This document shows, piece by piece, positions 1-6,151 of a stretch of DNA of 9,642 bases. Both the position numbers and the translations under genes were made by a program. The stretch covers positions 1-9,642 of the forward strand of contig PATG01000034.1 of NCBI GenBank assembly GCA_002713555.1, written 5' to 3'. The stretch's first letter is position 1, and the number at the start of each line of letters is the position of its first letter. Source of the stretch: Planctomycetaceae bacterium (GTDB lineage: Bacteria; Planctomycetota; Planctomycetia; Pirellulales; Lacipirellulaceae). The notes beneath the pieces were generated by a model, which saw only the letters and a program-made list of their open reading frames with translations, was not told the DNA's origin and ran no database searches.

Positions 1-86
1 TAGGCAACTATCAGCCTACCGACTACGGCTTCAAGGCTTTTCGCAAAGGTGTGAAGCCTTCGGATCTGGCTATGTCTCTGGAGTAG
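1..86 (+). CDS. C-terminal end of an unidentified protein (5' truncated by window)
   Basis: An open frame enters from the left edge (first complete codon at base 3) and ends at TAG 84-86. It encodes 27 residues that start GNYQPTDYGFKAF and end in SDLAMSLE. I do not recognise the family from this tail. It is soluble-looking and mixed in charge, with no membrane segment. That this is coding is inferred from the uninterrupted frame, the unbiased codon choice and the gap of nearly 400 bases before the next gene. It lies on the same strand as the rest of the locus, so it may belong to the same catabolic cluster. The frame beyond the TAG continues for 20 more sense codons, which contain a phased repeat described separately. 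Confidence 0.55.
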   Translation, partial: GNYQPTDYGFKAFRKGVKPSDLAMSLE

Positions 87-89
87 GCA

Positions 90-150
90 ACTCTGGAAAA
101 CTCTGGAACAGGCGACCACAGAACAGGTGATCACAGAATAGGCGAATAGA
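90..150 (+). repeat. Short tandem repeats directly after the first stop codon
   Basis: Two small repeats lie back to back. ACTCTGGAA occurs at 90-98 and 100-108 with a 10-base period. A 15-base unit occurs at 108-122 and 123-137, with a degenerate third copy at 138-150. The two full 15-base units differ at only two bases (C/T at 113/128 and C/T at 116/131 relative to the unit). The repeat is in phase with the upstream reading frame, and both differences are synonymous in that frame (TGDHR twice). The next in-frame stop is TAG 147-149. The repeat itself is seen directly; any function is unknown. Confidence 0.6.
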
Positions 151-169
151 AAACCTACATTGCTTGCGG

Positions 170-197
170 AGTGGTCTGATCCGGATATCAATCCACT
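170..197. repeat. Imperfect inverted repeat, possible operator or hairpin
   Basis: AGTGG (170-174) pairs with CCACT (193-197) and TGAT (177-180) with ATCA (187-190). A symmetrical 2x2 internal loop separates the two stems, and the apical loop is six bases. The centre also holds the 8-base palindrome ATCCGGAT (179-186). No T-tract follows, so it is not a classical terminator. It could be a protein-binding site or a weak RNA hairpin in the leader. No role is established. Confidence 0.3.
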
Positions 198-468
198 GGG
201 ATTAGCGACAGATTTCAGGCAATGATTTGGGTATTCTTTCGAGGTGAGCTCCATGCTGCTCTTGAATTGCTGGGGCGCATTTGCCTGCGCACTTTATACA
301 ATAGCACATCCGCTTCATGCATTGACTTCCAAGTGAATGGCGGGCATATTGGTTTCGGATATAGATGGCCTGCAGGGCTTGATTGTCCTTGTTCTTGCAG
401 ACGTGATTCGTGGTGACATTTGATTGTCCAGATATCTGCACGGTTGATTTGCAGAGGTTATTTTTCTC

Positions 469-476
469 AGGAAGGA
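469..476 (+). promoter_or_regulatory. Ribosome-binding site of the cupin gene
   Basis: AGGAAGGA at 469-476 is a purine-rich Shine-Dalgarno sequence. Its first AGGA is 5 bases from ATG 478, and its AAGGA is 10 bases from ATG 487. It therefore does not settle which of the two in-frame starts is used; the products differ by three residues. Confidence 0.6.
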
Positions 477-477
477 C

Positions 478-1701
478 ATGCGTGCAATGAGTACTGCAAC
501 GCTTGCCAGTCGGGCCCTGGACCAAGGGCAGGGTGTTTTGCGGTTAACTCCCACCTGGGTGCCTCGTTCGTTTTGTATTCCCGGTCGAAGAATAAAGCTC
601 CATCCGGATGACTATTACGCGCTAGGTTCCAATCGAGGTGGTATCGACGAGCGATGGTTCTCGTCAACGACCCCGGCAGACAATGGGCCGTTGACCAGTC
701 CCAACGAGGGGCTGAGTCACATCGTCGTTGAAGATGCCGGCAGTACCGAGTTGTTTCTCTTGCGTGACGCAGTAGAGCAACTCAAAGGACAATTGATCGG
801 CGAGGACTTGTGGAATTCCCATCAGGCCTGGCCCATGTATTCCAAATTTTTTGACAATCAAGGCGCGCTACCTTTCCACATCCATCACAATGACGAATAC
901 GCAGCACGCGTGAATGCTTCCGGAAAACCAGAGTCCTATTATTTTCCTCCACAGGTGAATAACCATGGCGGGGATTTTCCTTACACATTTTTTGGATTGC
1001 AACCGGGAGTTACCAAAGAGCAGGTCCGAGATGCACTCATGCGTTTTAATGATGGTGATAACCGCATTACGGATTTATCGGCTGCGCACTGTCTGACTCC
1101 TGGGACTGGCTGGGACGTACCTCCTGGGATACTACATGCTCCAGGTAGTCTATGTACGTACGAACCGCAGAAGGCCTCAGACGTTTTTGCGATGTACGAA
1201 TCGGTTTCACACGACAAAGTTATCCCAGAAGAACTGCTCTGGAAGGACATGCCGGCAGAAGAAAAGGGCAATTATGACTATTTAATCGAAGTGATCGACT
1301 GGGAGCTAAACGTCGACTCTGATTTTAAGGAGAATCACTTTATGGCACCGATTCCTGTAGATGCTATGGAGCAGATGCAGGCAGCTGGCTATGAAGAAAA
1401 ATGGGTATGCTATCGGAGCGAGGCTTACAGTGCTAAAGAATTGACGATTCTTCCTGGGGCATCCGTCACCATCAAAGATCGAGGTGCCTATGGTCTGATT
1501 GTGCTGCAAGGTCATGGTAAATTGGGTGTATGGGATATCGAAACACCTGCGTTGATCCGCTACGGCCAATTGACGCATGACGAATACTTTGTTTCTGCAT
1601 CCGCTGCTCAGGAGGGTGTTGCCATCAGTAATCCAAGCAAAACAGATCCCATTGTTATGCTCAAGCACTTTGGGCCTGGGACCAATCCTGTTTTGGCTTA
1701 G
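478..1701 (+). CDS. Type I phosphomannose isomerase-like cupin protein
   Basis: The 407-residue product resembles the cupin-fold type I phosphomannose isomerases (ManA family), zinc enzymes that interconvert ketose and aldose phosphates. Residues 130-141 hold a histidine cluster (H134, H136, H137), followed by a GKPES stretch at 149-153 that matches the KPE zinc-glutamate segment of ManA. A later WDVPPGILHAPG stretch (212-223) places H220 at the last metal ligand. By position, H134 stands where E. coli ManA has a glutamine ligand. The second half (about 300-407) looks like another cupin barrel. No signal peptide is visible, so it is cytosolic. ATG 487 (product starting MSTATLAS) is an equally plausible start. 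The TIM-barrel gene follows after 44 bases, suggesting co-transcription. True mannose-6-phosphate activity is not proven; isomerisation of another sugar or sugar acid is possible. Confidence 0.8.
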   Translation: MRAMSTATLASRALDQGQGVLRLTPTWVPRSFCIPGRRIKLHPDDYYALGSNRGGIDERWFSSTTPADNGPLTSPNEGLSHIVVEDAGSTELFLLRDAVEQLKGQLIGEDLWNSHQAWPMYSKFFDNQGALPFHIHHNDEYAARVNASGKPESYYFPPQVNNHGGDFPYTFFGLQPGVTKEQVRDALMRFNDGDNRITDLSAAHCLTPGTGWDVPPGILHAPGSLCTYEPQKASDVFAMYESVSHDKVIPEELLWKDMPAEEKGNYDYLIEVIDWELNVDSDFKENHFMAPIPVDAMEQMQAAGYEEKWVCYRSEAYSAKELTILPGASVTIKDRGAYGLIVLQGHGKLGVWDIETPALIRYGQLTHDEYFVSASAAQEGVAISNPSKTDPIVMLKHFGPGTNPVLA

Positions 1702-1745
1702 CCAGACGGTCGTTGTCTATCCGTGTTTTATGAAGTGGAGTTGCC

Positions 1746-2804
1746 ATGAGCACAGAATCCAATCAATCACTCAAGCTGCACAACGCAGCCTGGCCGGGTT
1801 TAGTTGGGAAGGGAGAGGATGGCGAGCCTCCAATCGATTTGGATACACTCTTGGACCTGACGGCCAATGCCGACGTTGGTGGCATTCGATTTGACGGTAT
1901 CGATTTATTTCTGTTCGACCCCCATGTGGATATTGATTCTACTCAGGACGATATTCGAGCTTTGGCCGATAGGGTGGCCCGCAGAGGTCTGGTGGTCGGC
2001 ACCGTAGTGGCGCCCGTTTGGCCTCCCACGGGGGGAGGATCGGCCATGGGATCGTCAGAAGAACGCGACCTTTTCTTAAAGCAAGTTAAAAAGGCCTGTG
2101 CCATTGCTTCCGAGCTCAGGGAGCTAGGAGTGAGACCCTACGGATCGATCCGCATTGATTCGGCCTGTGACCCCGGAAGCTGGGCTGAGGATCCCGAGAA
2201 AAACCAGAAGATCATAGCTGACACTTTCGGGCGGGCTTGCGACATTGCCGAAGATCACGGCGAACGGCTGGCAGCTGAAGGAGAGATATGCTGGGGCGGA
2301 ATGCACAGTTGGCGTTACATGGTTGAATTACTTGAATTAGTCGATCGTCCGCAAACCTTAGGTTTTCAGGCGGACATGGCGCACACGCTTCTGTATTTGC
2401 TTGGGTATAATGCTCCAGAGCATGCCCTGGTCGACGAAGGGTTTGATTGGTCCGATAAGGACACCTTTGCCAAACAGTACAAAATACTCACCGATGCGTT
2501 GCGCCCATGGACAATAGATTTTCATGTTGCACAAAACGACGCGACCGTTTTTGGCTCGGGGTCCCACGACAAAACGGGTAGGCATTGTCTGCCAGACGAC
2601 CCTCAGGGCAAACTCAACATTCCAGAAGCTGCGGGCTACTGGCTACGCGACGAGTCAGGAGAGTTGACCAACTCCTGCGAACATCTGTGCTGGGATGGTT
2701 GCATGTTTTCTAACGAAGTCATGCTCAATCCAGAGACTTGGAATAAAATCCTGGCCAGTATGATTGCTGTCCGCTCAGCCCATGGCATGACTCCGGTAAG
2801 TTAA
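1746..2804 (+). CDS. Xylose isomerase-like TIM-barrel sugar isomerase/epimerase
   Basis: The 352-residue product belongs to the xylose isomerase-like TIM-barrel (AP endonuclease family 2) group, metal-dependent enzymes that isomerise, epimerise, dehydrate or cleave sugars. Likely metal ligands fall in barrel order: E178 or E180 in [11 protein letters not shown]210 with H213 in QADMAHT, H260 in DFHVAQND, and E312 in [20 protein letters not shown] (85-94) lies on an early beta strand near the expected active site. There is no signal peptide, so it is cytosolic. A GTGGAG ribosome-binding site ends 5 bases before the ATG. It sits between the PMI-like gene and a Gfo/Idh/MocA dehydrogenase, a pairing known from inositol catabolism (IolE/IolI with IolG) and from 3-keto-glycoside pathways, where the barrel protein acts on the oxidised sugar. 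The exact reaction is unknown. Confidence 0.8.
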   Translation: MSTESNQSLKLHNAAWPGLVGKGEDGEPPIDLDTLLDLTANADVGGIRFDGIDLFLFDPHVDIDSTQDDIRALADRVARRGLVVGTVVAPVWPPTGGGSAMGSSEERDLFLKQVKKACAIASELRELGVRPYGSIRIDSACDPGSWAEDPEKNQKIIADTFGRACDIAEDHGERLAAEGEICWGGMHSWRYMVELLELVDRPQTLGFQADMAHTLLYLLGYNAPEHALVDEGFDWSDKDTFAKQYKILTDALRPWTIDFHVAQNDATVFGSGSHDKTGRHCLPDDPQGKLNIPEAAGYWLRDESGELTNSCEHLCWDGCMFSNEVMLNPETWNKILASMIAVRSAHGMTPVS

Positions 2805-2879
2805 TCGATCCTGAAGGTCCCCCTTTTTATCTTCAGTGCTGTTGTTGTGGGAAAGGGGAGATAGGGTTTGCGTCTGTGC

Positions 2880-2888
2880 TGCTAAAAT
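2880..2888 (+). promoter_or_regulatory. Candidate extended -10 promoter element
   Basis: TGCTAAAAT at 2880-2888 matches an extended -10 element (TGN plus TAAAAT, five of six to TATAAT). It lies about 70 bases before the GTG start at 2960, in the 155-base gap after the TIM-barrel gene. No good -35 hexamer is seen at 17 bases. It may give the dehydrogenase gene its own promoter, but this is a weak sequence match only. Confidence 0.25.
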
Positions 2889-2945
2889 TGTTGGGTTTGG
2901 TGATTAGCATTTGATGAATGGATCAATTCCCTGATACACAATTCC

Positions 2946-2951
2946 GAGGAG
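2946..2951 (+). promoter_or_regulatory. Ribosome-binding site that selects a GTG start
   Basis: GAGGAG at 2946-2951 is a near-perfect Shine-Dalgarno sequence, 8 bases before GTG 2960. It lies inside the longer frame that begins at ATG 2918. That ATG has no comparable purine-rich sequence in front of it. The site therefore favours translation from GTG 2960. Confidence 0.75.
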
Positions 2952-2959
2952 TATCTGTA

Positions 2960-4099
2960 GTGAGTGAACCACTAAGAATTGGCATGGTAGGCTACGGCTT
3001 AATGGGCCGAGCGCATACGAACGCATACAAGCGAGTTGGTGATTTTTTTCAGGACCTTGCATATCGCCCTGTCCTGCAAGCTGCTTGCGGGCGAGATGAA
3101 GACCAGGTGAAATCCTTTGCGGAACTCTGGGGCTATGCATCGCATGAGACCGATTGGCGACGCATGGTACAGCGCGATGATATCGACGCGATTGACATTT
3201 GTGTACCCAATAACTTGCATAAGGAGATCGCAATCGCAGCAGCAGCAGCAGGGAAGATGGTTTTGTGTGAAAAACCACTGGCAATGAATGTTGAGGATGG
3301 CAAAGCCATGTGTCAGGCCGTCGAAACTGCCGGAGTCGCCAATATGGTTTGGTATAACTACAGGCGGATTCCAGCCGTTTCTCTAGCCAAGGAGCTGATT
3401 GATCAAGGGCGCCTGGGGAAAATATTTCATTTGCGATCCAACTTTTTGCAAGATTGGACTATTTCGACTGATGTTCCTCAGGGGGGAGCCGGTACGTGGA
3501 GACTTGATTCTTCAGCTGCAGGATCGGGTGTGACTGGCGATTTGTTAGCCCACTGCATTGATACGGCCATTTGGCTCAATGGTCCGATAGCGGATGTCAG
3601 CGCCATGACAAAAACCTTTGTCACCGAACGCACGCATGCAGAGACTCAGCAAGTGCAACCGGTGGGCATTGATGACGCCTGTACTTTCATGTGTCATTTT
3701 GACAATGATTCCTTGGGGCTATTTGAGTCGACACGCTATGCACGCGGCCACAAAGCTTTGTTTACATTAGAGATCAACGGAGAACTCGGATCACTGCGTT
3801 GGGACCTTCATGATCTGAATCGATTAGAATACTTTGAGTACTCTGGAGATGCTCAAGTCCGTGGTTGGCGTTCGATTCATGTCACCGAGGGAGAAATGCC
3901 TTATATGAACCGTTGGTGGGTGCCAGGATTGTCTATTGGCTACGAGCACAGTTTTGTCCATCAAGTTGCTGATTTTCTGCTGAGTCTTGAACAAAAACAG
4001 CCGTGCCAGCCTGACTTTCAGAATGCCCTCAGAACCCAGGCTGTTTGCGAGGCAGTGCTCAAGTCGGCTGCAACGAGCCAATGGGTGCAATTGCAATAG
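2960..4099 (+). CDS. Gfo/Idh/MocA family NAD(P)-dependent dehydrogenase (cytosolic)
   Basis: The 379-residue product is a Gfo/Idh/MocA oxidoreductase, which oxidises or reduces a sugar or polyol hydroxyl using NAD(P). An N-terminal Rossmann fold begins at once, with the dinucleotide loop [12 protein letters not shown] (8-19). The family EKP motif is at 104-106 with catalytic K105, and [14 protein letters not shown] (193-206) supplies D194 and H198 of the D-x-x-x-H signature. There is no signal peptide. I chose GTG 2960 because GAGGAG lies 8 bases upstream and the Rossmann strand follows directly, as is usual in the family. Starting at ATG 2918 would add 14 residues with no ribosome-binding site. 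It ends with a double stop, TAG TAG. It resembles IolG-type inositol dehydrogenases and glycoside 3-dehydrogenases; the substrate is undetermined. Confidence 0.85.
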   Translation: MSEPLRIGMVGYGLMGRAHTNAYKRVGDFFQDLAYRPVLQAACGRDEDQVKSFAELWGYASHETDWRRMVQRDDIDAIDICVPNNLHKEIAIAAAAAGKMVLCEKPLAMNVEDGKAMCQAVETAGVANMVWYNYRRIPAVSLAKELIDQGRLGKIFHLRSNFLQDWTISTDVPQGGAGTWRLDSSAAGSGVTGDLLAHCIDTAIWLNGPIADVSAMTKTFVTERTHAETQQVQPVGIDDACTFMCHFDNDSLGLFESTRYARGHKALFTLEINGELGSLRWDLHDLNRLEYFEYSGDAQVRGWRSIHVTEGEMPYMNRWWVPGLSIGYEHSFVHQVADFLLSLEQKQPCQPDFQNALRTQAVCEAVLKSAATSQWVQLQ

Positions 4100-4185
4100 T
4101 AGCCCGTCTAAGTGCCTGGTCAAGATATCTCCGATCCAAACCAGACACAAGTTGTGGACGCATGGAGTAGGGTGGAGTTCAAAGA

Positions 4186-4212
4186 TTTAGCTGTCTAAAA
4201 TAGACCGCTGAA
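4186..4212. repeat. Hairpin-forming inverted repeat after the dehydrogenase gene
   Basis: A 12-position stem closes on the three-base loop AAA (4198-4200). GTCTA pairs with TAGAC; after one T/C mismatch, AGC pairs with GCT, and TTT then pairs with GAA including one wobble. It starts 87 bases after the stop of the dehydrogenase. No run of T follows, so it is not a clear intrinsic terminator; it could mark the 3' end of a message or protect it. Confidence 0.4.
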
Positions 4213-4308
4213 CGATAAAACAATCTTGGTGCTAGAGTGCCCGGTACTAAGTCTCGGAGATCCTGTGGAAATCCACGATAGCGATCGGTAGATTATTCTA
4301 TGTTGCTT

Positions 4309-4321
4309 GTTGCATCGCAAC
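4309..4321. repeat. Small hairpin upstream of the exported oxidoreductase gene
   Basis: GTTGC (4309-4313) and GCAAC (4317-4321) pair around a three-base loop, within the 278-base gap 4100-4377. A loose promoter-like pair overlaps it: TTGCTT at 4303-4308 and TAATAA at 4326-4331 with a 17-base spacer. The -10 match is poor. A separate promoter for the following gene is plausible from the gap size but is not demonstrated. Confidence 0.25.
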
Positions 4322-4377
4322 TTAATAATAAGCTGCAGTAGGTGGCTTTCATTTAAAATAATAACAAGGAAACCATC

Positions 4378-5856
4378 ATGTCTCAAAAAAATGTATCTCG
4401 CAGAAATTTTATGGGGGCCTCAGCTGCCAGTGTAAGTGCTCTTGCAACGGCACCTGCCGTATTGGCCAAAACAAGCCAGGGCGGATCCAATGTTAACGAA
4501 ACTCTACGCATCGGCTTCATTGGTGTTGGCGGTCGTTGTCAAAAACATCTGCAGAGCGCCATCCAGATAGCAAAGCAGGATAATTCGGTCGAGTTGGCAG
4601 CCGTGTGTGATGTGTTCAATCGACATCGAGAAGAATCAGCCGAAACTATCAAAAAGGCGACCGGCAAGCGTCCGGTTACTTCTGGCGACTATCGAGAACT
4701 CTTGTCCGATCCTGCTATCGACGCCGTATGTATTGCCACGCCCGACCATTGGCATGCTCGTCAAACGATTGATGCGCTTAAAGCAGGCAAGCATGTGTAC
4801 TGTGAAAAACCGATGACCCATAGTGTCGAAGAAGCACTCGCCGTAATGCAAGAGTGGAAAAAATCGGGATTGGTTATGCAAGTGGGGGTTCAATCAACGA
4901 CCTTGCCAGTTTGGCAACATGCCAACCAATCGATCCAAGAGGGCAAGCTTGGCAAAGTGTTGCAGTATCAGACCGAATTCTTTCGTAATTCAGATATGGG
5001 GCAATGGCGCTACTATGACTTAACTGCCGATATGAACCCCAAAAACATCGATTGGCAGATGTTTCTTGGTACGGAATTAGATCTGGCACCGGATATGCCC
5101 TTTGATCGTGCCAAGTACCGTCAATGGCGCTGCTACTGGCCTTTTGGATCTGGGATGTTTACCGATCTTTTTGTCCACCGCACAACATCCATGCTAAGTG
5201 CTACGGGTTTGAGGTTTCCGGGACGCGTGGTGGGCGCAGGTGGGACCTACTTGGAGTACGATGGTCGAGAAGTTCCCGATGTGGCTACGGTAGTCGCTGA
5301 TTTTTCAGAGGGTGTCCAAGGGCTTGTCACCGCTACCATGTGCTGCGGTAATACTCCCATTCGACAACTGATCCGTGGGCATCATGGATCGATTGTTTTT
5401 GGCACAGGAGAACAATTTAATGGCTATAACTTCGTCGCCGAAAGGCCTCAAGTCACTCACGATCGAAACAATAAAGATCATCGTGTCGACGTGGGTATGA
5501 TTGAAGATACGTCACTGGCTCATTTTCAGAACTTTGTGAGTTCTGTCCTGTCGGGCGACCCCGAAGCTGTCAATTGTTCTCCCGAATTAGGCGCGGCTGC
5601 AATGGTGATAGTTAAACTTGGTGCGCGTAGCTATCGTGAGGGCAAAATCTTCCATTTCAATTCGGATACAATGACCTTCTCTGATGGAGATGCCTCCTGG
5701 GCAAAGAAATGGGAAAAAATGTCAGCGGATAGAGCCAAGCCAAATCATGTTGCTGGTTGGACGGCTGGAGACAAAGGTAGCCTGTTAATACCAAAGCCCT
5801 ATCAAAAACTCGCTGGCCCCTGGGTGGACGGGCAAGACCCAGCCTCGGGTTCTTAG
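4378..5856 (+). CDS. Tat-exported Gfo/Idh/MocA family oxidoreductase
   Basis: This 492-residue Gfo/Idh/MocA protein carries a twin-arginine signal: SRRNFM at 7-12, then a small-residue hydrophobic stretch ending near PAVLA (26-30), with likely cleavage around residue 30. The mature protein has a Rossmann loop IGFIGVGGRC (45-54), TPDHWH (121-126), the EKP motif at 143-145 with catalytic K144, and DLFVHR (263-268) giving the D-x-x-x-H signature. Tat export implies it folds in the cytoplasm, probably with its nicotinamide cofactor bound, and then works outside the inner membrane, as known for Zymomonas glucose-fructose oxidoreductase. The long form with a Tat leader is common in planctomycetes. 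AAGGA at 4366-4370 lies 7 bases before the ATG. Its substrate is unknown; a sugar or glycoside is the reasonable guess. Confidence 0.88.
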   Translation: MSQKNVSRRNFMGASAASVSALATAPAVLAKTSQGGSNVNETLRIGFIGVGGRCQKHLQSAIQIAKQDNSVELAAVCDVFNRHREESAETIKKATGKRPVTSGDYRELLSDPAIDAVCIATPDHWHARQTIDALKAGKHVYCEKPMTHSVEEALAVMQEWKKSGLVMQVGVQSTTLPVWQHANQSIQEGKLGKVLQYQTEFFRNSDMGQWRYYDLTADMNPKNIDWQMFLGTELDLAPDMPFDRAKYRQWRCYWPFGSGMFTDLFVHRTTSMLSATGLRFPGRVVGAGGTYLEYDGREVPDVATVVADFSEGVQGLVTATMCCGNTPIRQLIRGHHGSIVFGTGEQFNGYNFVAERPQVTHDRNNKDHRVDVGMIEDTSLAHFQNFVSSVLSGDPEAVNCSPELGAAAMVIVKLGARSYREGKIFHFNSDTMTFSDGDASWAKKWEKMSADRAKPNHVAGWTAGDKGSLLIPKPYQKLAGPWVDGQDPASGS

Positions 5857-5875
5857 AACTCTTGTCCAAGAACCC
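5847..5875. repeat. Stem-loop spanning the stop codon of the exported oxidoreductase
   Basis: GGGTTCTT (5847-5854) and AAGAACCC (5868-5875) form a perfect 8-base stem around a 13-base loop. The stem includes the first base of the TAG stop (5854-5856). A competing short hairpin GTTCT/AGAAC lies at 5849-5859. No T-tract follows, so intrinsic termination is not clearly encoded. It may separate or stabilise the oxidoreductase message relative to the downstream transporter genes. Confidence 0.45.
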
Positions 5876-5967
5876 TGTAGGGAATGCCTGCAACTGCGCT
5901 TGCGTGCGCGGCTTAAAACGAAAATAGAAAAGTTTATTGAAAGTTGATGCTGGATATCCATTAGAGT

Positions 5968-5973
5968 AAGGAG
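5968..5973 (+). promoter_or_regulatory. Strong ribosome-binding site of the truncated SDR frame
   Basis: AAGGAG at 5968-5973 is a canonical Shine-Dalgarno sequence, 7 bases before ATG 5981. It would drive translation of the SDR stub and, because the frame stays open, of the attached binding protein. It is stronger than the AAGG (6143-6146) in front of the binding protein's own ATG. Confidence 0.7.
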
Positions 5974-5980
5974 AGCCTCG

Positions 5981-6151
5981 ATGCCCAAAGAAGCCAGTCA
6001 TTCTGAACTCCCTGGCAGCAAGAGCTTGTTTTCGCTTCAGGGCCGAGTTGCACTGGTAACAGGCTCCACGACGGGACTTGGCAAGGTCATGGCTCGTTCA
6101 CTGGCACAAGCAGGAGCACGAGTTGCTCTAAATTATTTCAACAAGGTTTTC
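5981..6151 (+). pseudogene. Truncated short-chain dehydrogenase (SDR) N-terminus, fused in frame to the binding protein
   Basis: The first 57 codons of the frame 5981-7180 encode the start of a classical SDR. FSLQGRVALVTG (17-28) is the first beta strand, TGSTTGLGK (27-35) is the TGxxxGxG cofactor loop, and helix VMARSLAQAGA leads to strand RVALNY (47-52). The SDR then stops abruptly around residues 52-57, at the start of another protein. The NAG-like motif, the catalytic Ser/Tyr/Lys and about 200 residues are absent. The piece cannot be an active dehydrogenase. It keeps a strong ribosome-binding site and has no internal stop, so it is either a recent deletion remnant or a leader that still sets translation. 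Its family resembles gluconate/keto-deoxygluconate-type sugar SDRs, but this is too short to name. Confidence 0.75.

Larger units (their letters stand above)
87..477. other. Gene-free leader upstream of the cupin gene
   Basis: This 391-base stretch has no convincing gene. Short frames exist on both strands, but they lack ribosome-binding sites and any recognisable protein motif. It holds the tandem repeats at 90-150, an imperfect inverted repeat at 170-197, and a small inverted repeat TCTGCA/TGCAGA at 435-440 and 450-455 just ahead of the ribosome-binding site of the next gene. A TATACAAT-like sequence at 295-302 could be a -10 element, but no -35 element sits at a proper distance. The promoter of the catabolic genes is probably in this stretch but cannot be placed. 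Confidence 0.5.

Noticed and set aside
275..302. Hairpin GCGCA/TGCGC and TATACAAT-like -10 element in the leader
   Set aside because: The stem is only five bases and no -35 element lies at 15-19 bases, so a promoter cannot be supported.
222..416. 64-codon open frame on the plus strand in the leader
   Set aside because: It has no Shine-Dalgarno sequence, no family resemblance and an irregular composition typical of chance frames.
202..525. 107-codon open frame on the minus strand over the leader and the cupin gene start
   Set aside because: It is cysteine- and histidine-rich with no recognisable domain, has no good ribosome-binding site and overlaps the strongly supported cupin gene on the opposite strand.
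1306..1668. 120-codon antisense frame within the cupin gene
   Set aside because: It lies wholly inside a well-supported gene and has no recognisable motif; a shadow of the coding strand.
2829..2862. Possible terminator after the TIM-barrel gene (CCCCTTT and AAAGGGG)
   Set aside because: The stem is only seven bases with a long loop of about 30 bases, and no T-tract follows the second arm.
3236..3250. Five GCA triplets in a row within the cytosolic dehydrogenase
   Set aside because: They encode an alanine run in a helix that is normally alanine-rich in this family (before [10 protein letters not shown]). Probably not a functional repeat, although it could be slippage-prone.
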